Of a stretch of 64,000 bases of DNA, positions 11,776 to 20,685 are shown one piece after another. The DNA is from Neopestalotiopsis rosae (Eukaryota > Ascomycota > Sordariomycetes > Amphisphaeriales > Sporocadaceae), in NCBI GenBank assembly GCA_023078685.1, contig JALGAS010000002.1, positions 3,968,001 to 4,032,000 of the forward strand. The letters are read 5' to 3'. Below the pieces are notes generated by a model. It saw only the letters and a list, made by a program, of their open reading frames with translations. It did not search any database and was not told where the DNA came from. The position numbers and the translations under genes were made by a program. Positions within the stretch are counted from its first letter, which is position 1. Every line of letters starts with the position of its first letter.

Positions 11776-13662
11776 ATGAACATAATGAGGCGCTCTTCAA
11801 GGCTTGCTATAGACACAATTGGCAGCCCAGTCAAAAGTGGTCCTTCGCCAGCCAGTCAACCAATGGCACACGCAAAAAGGGCGGCCAACACGTCCAACAC
11901 AAAGAGGACATCTAGCGACTCGGACGCGTATGAGAGCAGCGCCAGTGATCGCGATGAAGCCGAGCGTGCCAACAAGAGGCGTAAGACTACAACACGTCCA
12001 GCGGCCTCGAAACGAAGTATTGGGCAACCAGGAGGCGCGCAACGGCTCCTGAGCGTCGATGGGGCCCCATCCGTACCCATTGAGCCCTGCGCCCTTCCCC
12101 AGCGTCGGCATACTCTGTCCTACCACCGACCACTCCTGCTGGACCGACGAGAGGGTCGCGACGCGCTCTTGAAATGGTTCGACGGCACCGCGGCGACACG
12201 CGGCATGCCGTGGCGGAAACCGTGGATCGATCCGGCCTCGGTGCCTGACCCAGCGACACTGCGCGAGCAACTGGAGCGGCGCGCCTACCAAGTCTGGATC
12301 TCCGAGATCATGCTCCAGCAGACCCGGGTCGCGGTCGTCATTGATTACTGGAACCGCTGGATGGAAAAGTGGCCGACCATTCAAGATCTGGCGGCTGCGA
12401 GCCCCGATGACGTCCTCGCCATGTGGAGGGGTCTTGGGTACTATAGCCGCGCCACTCGTATACATGAGGCTGCAAAGCTTGTCTGTGGCGACCCGGTCAT
12501 GAACGGATTGCTCCCCAGTGACGTGGTTGAGCTGGAGAAGAAGGTGCCGGGTGTGGGCCGATACACGGCTGGAGCGATCACGGCCATTGTCTTTGGCGAG
12601 GCGAGTCCCATGGTGGACGGTAACGTGCTCCGAGTGCTCAGCCGACAAATGGGCGTACTGGGAGATGTTAAGACCGAGAAGGGAACAATCGACTTGTTGT
12701 GGAGCAGCGCCGATGCTCTCGTCAAGACTGTCGCCAACGATGCCGAGGTCGACGAGGAACGAGATGGGCCAAGAGACCGATCACGGACGAGCAACCGGCC
12801 AGGGCGTTGGGGTCAGGCTCTCATGGAACTCGGGAGTACAACTTGCACACCAAAGCCGAATTGTGCAGCTTGTCCAATAACGGCGTCATGTCGTGCATAT
12901 GGAGAAGGTCTGCAGTCTGTGATCAAGAAGGAGCGAAAGATTTCAGCTGTTCTTCCTGACATCGAAGACGAGTGTACATATTGCAAACCCTTTGAAGAGT
13001 ACGCGGACACGGATGAAGACGAGACCACGACCAAGGTCACCAAAAAGCCTAAAGCAGGGACGAATAGCAAAGATGGAAAGAAGCAATCGTCTCTATCGTC
13101 ATTCTTCACGTCGCAGAATGGCTCCAGCAAGACGAAATCAAAGGTTGCTACTGCGCCTTCGACCGAGCCCGACGCGGCCATGCTGGAGAAAATCAGCAAC
13201 CACGCGCGCAAGTTCCCCGTCAAGACGATCAAGAAGGCTGTCCGCGAGGAAGAAACTCTAGTATGCGCAATCCGGCGCAAGAGTGACGGGCAATACCTCA
13301 TTCAGAAACGGCCCGAGAAGGGACTCCTGGCCGGCTTATGGGAGTTTCCGTCTCACTTGTTGGCCGAGGCAAAGGAGACCACGACGAAAAGCAGGAAAGA
13401 GACGGCAACCAACTTTGTGCACGAGCTGTTGGGCGACAAGGTCGAAAAGGGCCTCAAGCATGTCGGCGACCTTGGCAGCATACCGTGGCTCTTCTCGCAT
13501 ATCAAACTAACCATGCATGTTCATTTGTTTGAGCTATCGGATGAAAAGTCATTGGCTCCCAAGATTGGTGAGAGATCTCGGTGGAGCGATGATGTGGAAT
13601 CCGAGTCCATGGGTACAGGCATGAGGAAATGCTGGACAATGATTCAGGACAACGATGCATGA
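11776..13662 (+). CDS. MUTYH: A/G-specific adenine DNA glycosylase (MutY homologue)
   Basis: This base-excision-repair enzyme removes adenine mispaired with 8-oxoguanine in nuclear and probably mitochondrial DNA. It is a single 628-residue exon. An N-terminal Ser- and Arg-rich tail of ~130 residues precedes the catalytic core. MPWRKPW, the catalytic Glu in WISEIMLQQTRV, the helix-hairpin-helix VPGVGRYTAGAI and the catalytic Asp in MVDGNVLRVLSR are all present. Four iron-sulfur Cys lie at 357, 363, 366 and 372. The C-terminal NUDIX-like 8-oxoG-recognition domain includes GLLAGLWEFPS. The Cys spacing is X5-X2-X5 rather than the textbook X6-X2-X5. A Lys/Ser-rich linker with a PCNA-box-like QSSLSSFFTS segment (about residues 437-446) sits between the two domains. 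That fits the known MUTYH-PCNA link, but here it is only a sequence resemblance. Confidence 0.94.
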   Translation: MNIMRRSSRLAIDTIGSPVKSGPSPASQPMAHAKRAANTSNTKRTSSDSDAYESSASDRDEAERANKRRKTTTRPAASKRSIGQPGGAQRLLSVDGAPSVPIEPCALPQRRHTLSYHRPLLLDRREGRDALLKWFDGTAATRGMPWRKPWIDPASVPDPATLREQLERRAYQVWISEIMLQQTRVAVVIDYWNRWMEKWPTIQDLAAASPDDVLAMWRGLGYYSRATRIHEAAKLVCGDPVMNGLLPSDVVELEKKVPGVGRYTAGAITAIVFGEASPMVDGNVLRVLSRQMGVLGDVKTEKGTIDLLWSSADALVKTVANDAEVDEERDGPRDRSRTSNRPGRWGQALMELGSTTCTPKPNCAACPITASCRAYGEGLQSVIKKERKISAVLPDIEDECTYCKPFEEYADTDEDETTTKVTKKPKAGTNSKDGKKQSSLSSFFTSQNGSSKTKSKVATAPSTEPDAAMLEKISNHARKFPVKTIKKAVREEETLVCAIRRKSDGQYLIQKRPEKGLLAGLWEFPSHLLAEAKETTTKSRKETATNFVHELLGDKVEKGLKHVGDLGSIPWLFSHIKLTMHVHLFELSDEKSLAPKIGERSRWSDDVESESMGTGMRKCWTMIQDNDA

Positions 13663-14144
13663 TCTATTGAATATACTACATGAAGTGTTTGAGTAGCGCT
13701 TAGACACGGCTCATCTTCGCAAGCGACTATGTATACAATATAGAAAACATTACAGTGCAATCACGCACCATCCTATATTTTCCGCTCGTGCTGTATACTG
13801 GTCGGTGCTGATGAATCTTGTCATGGTCCCTGGTAGGTATCCTTCATGATTTCGAAATGCTCTCGATCTTTCGCAAGTACACCTTGGCCTCGAGCATAAT
13901 TAAAGGGCATTAAGGTATTGTCATATGCCAAGCCTGCAAGCGCAGTCCACCCTCTGGTGCATATGCTTGATACCAGCGGCGGGCGGCTCTGTCCAGTAGA
14001 GCAGGCACTCGGGCAGACAGCCTCTTGTGAGACGTCAGGACTTCGTGGCAAGAAGCGCACCATCAACGTGATGAAACAAGCAACATTGCTCGCCAGCACT
14101 GTGTCCCTTTTGGCTGACGCCGTTCATACATTGGCGCCTCCCCA
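13663..14144. other. Convergent 3' region
   Basis: About 480 nt between the MutY stop and the stop of the small membrane protein gene. Nothing coding is recognised. Confidence 0.45.
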
Positions 14145-14407
14145 TCACGACTTAGGCGTCGGTGTCTGCGACTGAGATGGGCTTGCGCTGGTAACAGTAG
14201 GGTTTTGGGTGTTGCCTTTGTCAATAGCTTGCCTAACAGATTTCCATTAGCACTATGCACTCGAATGAATAGAGGGAAAGTTCGGGATGTTTACTGGTCT
14301 CTTCTCCTGGCCTCCTCCTCCAGTGCAGGCTTGAATATGTACTGAGCATTAAAGATGCCGAAACCCACAGCCAGGACGACCGGGATGGCGCTGCGCATGA
14401 AGCTCAT
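14145..14407 (-). CDS. Small single-pass membrane protein, 66 residues, two exons
   Basis: I do not recognise a named family. Exon 1 (14407-14295) and exon 2 (14232-14145) join in phase 2 across a 62-nt intron. That intron has a GTAAAC donor, a GCTAAT branch site and a TTAG acceptor. Without splicing the frame stops at 38 residues. The protein starts MSFMRSAIPVVLAVGFGIFN, so a hydrophobic helix spans about residues 7-20. A charged EEEARRRDQQ segment follows, then a Ser/Thr/Pro/Gln-rich tail. The layout (short basic start, one helix, charged amphipathic part) resembles small inner-mitochondrial-membrane proteins such as respiratory-complex accessory subunits, but that is only an analogy. It is too short for ordinary ORF finding. 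The splice evidence is good and expression is not shown. Confidence 0.65.
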
Positions 14408-15553
14408 CGTTGATAGCCGATGACACGAATTGATGAGCCTGTGTCGTGAAAGCCAGGGTGTCTAGATTCACACCACCCCTTGTGTTTACGCTTTGGCGAA
14501 GTTGTAATTGATGATTTCAAAAGTATTTACGTATTAGCATCACACAGCTGGCTGCCAGCTGGTCTCCAGCCAATTAGCCTCTCCAGTTACATCACGAGGC
14601 ATCGGATGATGTCCTTTACAAGTATTTATTGCAGGCATTTATGCTATAATTGTTTTGGTAGTCCAAATTAACTAGTATGCGATATAGAATTGATTTTGAT
14701 TTGAAAGTCCTGTTGCAGCCGGGGTGGAATAGATGAGTCGATGAGATCGAGAGGCAGCCATCTTTCGCTGCGAAACAGCGAAACAGGGTAAAGTATCTAC
14801 TATCAACTTTCAAGTATTATCCATTGAGTATCTGTTTCTTTGCTATCCGCCTTTTTTTCTCTATACCTTATCTCATATCTAGATCAAAATGGAAAATGGA
14901 CCATAGGGACTGATAGTCATTCATCCCGAGTACAAACGGCAGACAGTGCCGACGTTCTCCGGTGAATGTCCATTAGTACAAACCAGGATCTCGAATTGAT
15001 TATAGCTGCTTGGTGCAATGCCTCATTGGAATATCGCACTTGACATTCAGGCACTGCAGAGAATTGCTGTTGCATTGTTGTTATCGAGAGGCACATGTCT
15101 GCTGATCGATTCGCACTGCCCAGAGAATGGGCAGGTCCAACCCATGGTCAGTCTGCTGCATGATGTAATTGCTACGATATAATGCTGTCACTGTAAGAAT
15201 CAGTTCTTCACAGCTTCTTAAGAATCCATCGATAAACACGAGTCCACTGCTGCATTTCATCCGGAAAATTGTATTGATTTATTGAAAGCGACAGTCTGCC
15301 TCCTTGCGATGAATGCTACGTACCCACGGAACCCTGGAAACGGACCCAGAACAAAAGGGTGAATGGCAACAAGAAAAACAGATTGGTAAAACGCCCAAAA
15401 GATCGTGAAGCCAGCATCATACGCCAACGCCGCAGTCGCCATTTACGCCTGCGCAGTATGCTTCCAAGCACCGATGATGCCGTTGGCACTTTAACAAGAA
15501 GAAATCACAAAATTACAACAAGGAGACAAACCAATTTCCTTTTCGCGGTAAAA
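14408..15553. other. Gene-free stretch
   Basis: About 1.15 kb upstream of the small membrane protein gene and downstream of the bZIP gene. It is AT-rich around 14500-14880. No coding, repeat or RNA feature recognised. Confidence 0.45.
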
Positions 15554-16371
15554 TCAGAGGTTTGGGAGACCAAAGTTACCTTGCGGCATTGGTCTCGACA
15601 GAGCGACTCCCCGGCTGATTTGTTCGGCCGCCCGACTCAGGTACTTGTTGATCATGGGATGGTTGCAGTCAGCATGGCAGAGAAGTTCATGCTTTAGCAT
15701 GATACTCTCATTGTTAAGATCCTCTACCATGGCCCGCAGCGCCATATTGCGATCGCGCTCGATGCGTTGCGTTTCCTTGAGCTCCTCCTCGGCCACTTTT
15801 CCCTTGGCTCGGCACTTGGCCGCTGCCGTACGGTTGCGCTCCCGCCTCGCCGGCTCCGTCATACTTTTGCGGCGGACACCATGGTGTTGTTGTGTCTGTA
15901 GGAAATTTTCATTGAGTCAGCGGCCTGGCTGTCAAGGTAACGATCTTCGAATCATGGCTGGAATACATTATTGTGTCCTTCGTCTCGCGCGCTCATTTTG
16001 GTGCCTGCACTGGACTTTCGTCGCTTCCTGTCACCAGGTATGTCGCCAATGCCGTTGCCATCCTTTTCATCTCCGTCCACTGTGGTTGCGGCTGTGCTTT
16101 CCGTGGCCACGGGGCTGAAGATCCCTGTATCAATGGACATATTCCGTGGCACTGTGCTCTTCATGGCCAGGTCTAGTGATGGATTAAATCCATCAGACAA
16201 GTTTGATCCGACTGGCGAAGGAACCGACACTGCTGCTGGTATGCGTGCCAGATCATCTGAAGGATCGCAGTACCATTCAATCCAGAGCTCAGCCGCGTTG
16301 CCAAAATTTTGGTTGCTCTGGGTTGCGATGCCGTGGTCGTACGACGACAGATCAAACGGATCAACAGACAT
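15554..16371 (-). CDS. bZIP transcription factor (ATF/CREB-like)
   Basis: This is a nuclear DNA-binding regulator. Two exons (16371-15967 and 15895-15554) join in phase 0 across a 71-nt intron with a CTGACT branch site, giving 248 residues. The basic region at about 152-171 reads RRERNRTAAAKCRAKGK, with the invariant Asn156 and Arg164 in N-x7-R spacing. It is followed by a coiled coil with Leu and hydrophobic residues at heptad positions (LKETQRIER through VEDLNNESIMLKHELL). The N-terminal half is acidic and rich in Ser and Pro, as expected for an activation region, and carries a basic DRKRRK patch near residue 115 that could be a nuclear signal. The KCRAK core places it nearer ATF/CREB factors than AP-1 types. 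No target can be named. The start at 16371 is the first Met in the frame. Confidence 0.88.
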
Positions 16372-18411
16372 GATTTTGTCCGTATATTCGTCTCGAGATA
16401 TTGTGTTCGTCTGAAAACGAAATACCTTTGGGCTGTCTATGGCGAGATTGACATCAACACAACAGTTCTGCGACGAAGCACATCGCGTGACCTTAATAAT
16501 AATGGGTATAAACAGCGGAGGCGATAAGTGCTCGGCCGGGTTTGAAGCTGTGTTGCGACCAGTGAATGTAAGTCAGTCCCCAAGGTTCAGACGGAGCCGT
16601 CCTGGAAGGGTCCCGTAGGCCCATCTCATTTGCGCTGCCATCGCCCATGTCGCCGTGCCCTCAAAAGGCCAAGGAAATGCCAGAGGGGAACATTGGGGAA
16701 TGTGAACACTATCGCCACACCGTCTGTAACCGATCGAGATTCGCGCACTCTAGTCGACGAATAGCCATTAACTTCTCGCTCACCTAACTTGTGAACGTGG
16801 GGTGCGTACAACGTCTCAAAAGTGGTCTGCTCGGGAGGCGAAATCCCCGTATGTGTGTGAGAGAAATAATGCGGAAAGGATCAGCGGCCCTTAATTCACA
16901 CTCCTAGGCAAGAATTTACCGCCCAAAGCTGTCGTATGCACATGTCTCCAACTTGCTTCTGACCCAGTAGTATTTTTGCCTGCCGGCTGGTAGAACCAGT
17001 ACCCCAAAATGCCGATCAAGGTAAGTCCTGCAGAGAAATCCTATTTGATTCGTCAAAGCTCCAAATGGACTGAATTATACTTTGTACCTACCTCGTTACA
17101 GTACCCGGCAACTCTCGAAATTGGGAATTCTACCAGAGATGCCCTCGACTCGATTGGCTGGATTGCTTTGGGATCCACGTTCAATCGAGGCACAAGCAAC
17201 AGGTTCGCTCTTCCATTTTCATATGTCTTTCATTTGTCATCATGGTCTCAGAGCATTGTTCAAAAAATCAACCGGTTATTCATTTCACAATAAACCTTCC
17301 AAGACGAGCCATTAGCACAAATTATGTTAATTGTATAAGCTAATGAGAGCGGCTCAGGTTCTATTGCATGGTCAGTCTTTAGACAAAGTACCCCCGAGCA
17401 GGTATGGGAGGTATCCCACTCTCAGATTTTCATCGATTAATATTCAACAGGCCCTTGTATCTTCAACCTGGCGCGGCCGCAGAATTGAGCGAGCAAAAAG
17501 CAATCTGTGCGTACCCGAGACATTCGGCACTTCCTAGTAAACTCTATCTATCAATTTCGACGTACGCAGACGCATATAAGATTTGCAAAGTCGGGACGGA
17601 CTCCCCTCCGAACGAAATCTCATTGGAAGAGCCGCTACAGCTTCTCTTATCAGCTCCCAAATTCAACCATAGCGGCTTTTTGAGCTGTCAAAGCTGTTTG
17701 CCATGTGTGTGCTTGCATCGCAGGTGGCGACTCGACATGCCAAACATGCTAGGCGTCAAAACGCGTCTTTGCACGTGGTATAGCCATTACATACGAGAGG
17801 TAGCCAGCCACAGAGGGCATCTGTCGTCCATCTAGCAAAATGACTATTACCGTCACTATAATACTGAGTCATTCAATTGATGCGCCACAAGTGGCTGCTG
17901 CCTGTGGCTCAACCGTGTATAGCCTCAGGGAGGCTGTGCATTGTACGGAAAGGGTTTCCTATCCTGTTTGTTGAGCACGTTAGACTTTCGACTAGAAAGA
18001 CCATCTTTCATATTATCGTGAGTTCTTCTATACGGTCGCATCACAATCTAGTCATTGATTCGCGTTCAGGCTGTGATGTGTGAGGACACGGTTGCATATA
18101 CATGTTTGCCACACATATTTCACCATACATGCCTGAAATTTGGGTTTCTGTAGAGGTTGAACATATGGAGCAAATGTAAATTTGTGAACCGAGCGAGATG
18201 TTGCATGAACTTTGACAAAGTCTAATACCAAAACTTGAATTGCATCTCGGTAACGTTGCCTTGGGGTGGAATAAACACGTATACTAATAGTCTTCTTGCT
18301 TGTCATCTAGAACGCGCTGTGTGTCTACCGGTAATAATGTAGTCATTCCCTTCGAACCAAACCCCATATCTTACAGATCAACGAGCTCCCTACTCACTAG
18401 TATCACTTTGC
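16372..18411. other. Gene-free stretch upstream of the bZIP gene
   Basis: About 2 kb with several open frames of 60-140 codons, none with a domain, codon bias or splice-linked extension that I can support. A long 5' regulatory region is usual for stress-related bZIP genes, but no specific site is claimed. Confidence 0.45.
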
Positions 18412-19569
18412 CTACGTCGTCCGCGAAGCCACCACAGTCTGGCAGTCGTCGTCCTTGTCTGCACAGCCGCCACAAGTACCAGCATCAGCACAAGTGCCGG
18501 CTTCACTACCACTGCTGCTCGTCTTGCCGGTAAAGGGGCAGACACCACCCCCACCAGCAGTCTTTGCGCCGTCGAGGCGACCCGGCGCGTCCTCGATATC
18601 CGCCAGAATCTTCTTGCCGTTGAGGTAGCCCTCCTTTTCGATCTCGGGCTGCTCCATCTCGTCCCGAAACTCCTCTCCGTCGCGCACGTACCACTTGGCA
18701 AAGAGGTCGTTTTGTACCCAGATGACCTTGCCGATGGCCTTGACCAGGGCAATCTTCTTGTCCATCCGCAGCCGCGGATGCGACAGCAGGGCCTCGTTTA
18801 TGGTGTCTTGTATAAAGGACAAGCAGGCGCCTTGAGTATTGGCGAGAGAGCTAGTTAGCTTTTGCCGAATTCTTGTTCCGAGAATAGGTTACTCTCCAAG
18901 TCTAGGGATAACTCACCTATATGAACGTATTCGATGTGTAGCGGGTGCTCGCGTCCACGGCCGACGTGCATCATTCTATGCAGACAGTTTAGCGATAAGA
19001 TCACGAGAATTCGAGGCTTGTAGAGCAAACTTACCCAACTTTGTCAAGGTACTCCCAGAACTCGAGGGTGCTGGGATCCGAGCACAGCTTGGCCAGATAT
19101 GCCCTTAGGAACATCTTGCGATGGACTAGAAAAATTCCGCAATAGTCAGTAATCTCAAACTCCACACACATAAAAGGCCAAGAACAGAGGGAAAAGGTTG
19201 CTCACGGATCTGGGGGCTATTGTCATGCAAGTTGGGATCTACCGGTCCCTCATAACTCGTACTCCGCGTCTCAAAGGCACGCGCCGTGATATCATACTGC
19301 AGCAGTTTGTGGTAGACGATATTGACAATGGCCGGGATTAATTGCTTGATGTATTTCGAGCCCCAAATTAAAGCTTCAATGTCATCTGTTGCTCATTATT
19401 AATCTCAAGGATTTTTTTCATTACCTGGTGAACAGTGTATCGCAGTAAAGTGTTGATGCTTACTTGAGCTGAAGTCGAGAAATGTATGAAGATATTGTAT
19501 CCGCGCCTCGAGATTCGTGTATAGATCTTTGCGATCGATATGCTTCATAGGACGGCTTCCGGGTATCAT
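18412..19569 (-). CDS. Protoglobin-domain (globin-sensor) protein
   Basis: This is a predicted heme protein of the fungal protoglobin family (globin-coupled-sensor fold without a signalling domain). Five exons (19569-19464, 19385-19206, 19125-19035, 18975-18917, 18830-18412) join in frame to 284 residues. The globin part runs from about residue 8 to 220. It includes LYTNLEARIQYLHTFLDF, then DDIEALIWGSKYIKQLIPAIV, the HRKMFLRAYLAKL helix, and REHPLHIEYVHIGACLSF, which carries candidate proximal His residues. The last ~60 residues are Gly- and Cys-rich with several CxxC-like pairs, ending in VVASRTT; this tail is unusual for a globin. Met at 19569 (MIPGSRPMKH) or 19548 could be the start; I took the upstream one. 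Gas sensing or oxygen handling is the family expectation, not shown here. Confidence 0.83.
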
Positions 19570-20685
19570 CTTGGCTTTTTGGGAAAAGATACTGGCAATC
19601 TTGACGCTGCAAATGATATAATTGTTTTGGATCTGATCTTGCCGGTATTCGTGATGCAATGTGGGGGCGAATTTTGTATGAGCAGCGAGGTACACTGCGC
19701 TTACACTGAGTATACTTGCTTCAACAATACCGAAACGAAATATTTCATGAGTAGGTACATATTCCGAGACACAAGAGACCTTTTATTACTCTCTTATTCC
19801 TTTGAACATTCCACGCGGCAATTCATCGTCCATCAGTTCATTTCCTCTGTTGCACAACGATGCTGTCAAATCCCTCAAGCACAATTGGCGAAAAGATTGC
19901 CCTGCCCATTTCCTACGCTCCTAAAGTTGACCGACCGACCATACAAAAGAAGAATGAAGCGATTGTGGTGTGATGTGGAGCAAAATCGTCTGATGGTAAT
20001 TCCAGACCACGGCTGCTTCCGGGGGCAGGTAACAGGGCTAAGCTTACAGGGGTGTTTTGCAGGTCCCGTACCCCCGGAACTGGACGAAAATAACTTGGAA
20101 CATGTTCGTTGCGGACAGATGGGACTTTTCATCATTCGCCCACCCATAGGGCTGGGAATGGCCTGAGACCAATTACAATTAAACCGTTGATTCGTATTCA
20201 TGGCGTCTGCATGTGTCATGCGCGCAAAAGAAAGAATGACAGCGGCCCGGCATATCTTCGTGGGACGCTTTGAGCATGAACAAATAATACTTTTATTTCA
20301 TGCCTCAAAATGCTACATATTGATTCATGATAGATCGGACAGTCTGGGCCGTTTCACTCATAACTAAACAGACATTGCGGGGAGCCAAAATATTTTCCGG
20401 CATTCACCTCTTGATATGGGCAAAGTTTGGGTATTCAATGGTTCATTTCGCCTTCTCTCTTTCAACAGGGTGCGGCGGTCCTCGGACCACCCTGTTGGAG
20501 ATTTTCTAAATATATACCTAGGTAGGCTTGTTCGATTTCGTTGCTGAAATCAGTTCGGTCGCTGACCGAACGGAAACCCGATTCTATACCAAGTTATAAA
20601 CGCCGTGGCAATGCTCTACTGTACCATGCTGTGCTATGCTTATGCTATATTGATTTTCCCTCTTGTTCCATGCCGCGCATTGGCT
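19570..20685. other. Intergenic region, protoglobin promoter and HECT gene 3' side
   Basis: No gene is supported. A 208-codon open frame on the plus strand runs antisense to the protoglobin 5' exon and lacks any domain. A 9-bp inverted repeat (TTCCGGGGG at 20017, CCCCCGGAA at 20071) and an AGGGG motif near 20048 lie upstream of the protoglobin start. A hairpin group at 20463-20571 is listed separately. Confidence 0.5.
20463..20571. repeat. Group of three perfect or near-perfect hairpins
   Basis: Three inverted repeats lie within 109 nt. The first is CAACAGGGT paired with ACCCTGTTG, with GGTCC/GGACC nested inside and a 5-nt bulge (20463-20497). The second is GATTTC/GAAATC with a 6-nt loop (20534-20551). 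The third is GTTCGGTC/GACCGAAC with a 3-nt loop (20553-20571). They sit 115-220 nt downstream of the HECT gene stop, so on the minus strand they may form a structured 3' UTR or terminator-like region. The role is inferred; the pairing is visible directly. Confidence 0.6.

Noticed and set aside
19540..20166. 208-codon open frame on the plus strand
   Set aside because: It overlaps the first protoglobin exon in antisense, has no recognisable domain and no codon bias; it lies in the promoter region of that gene.
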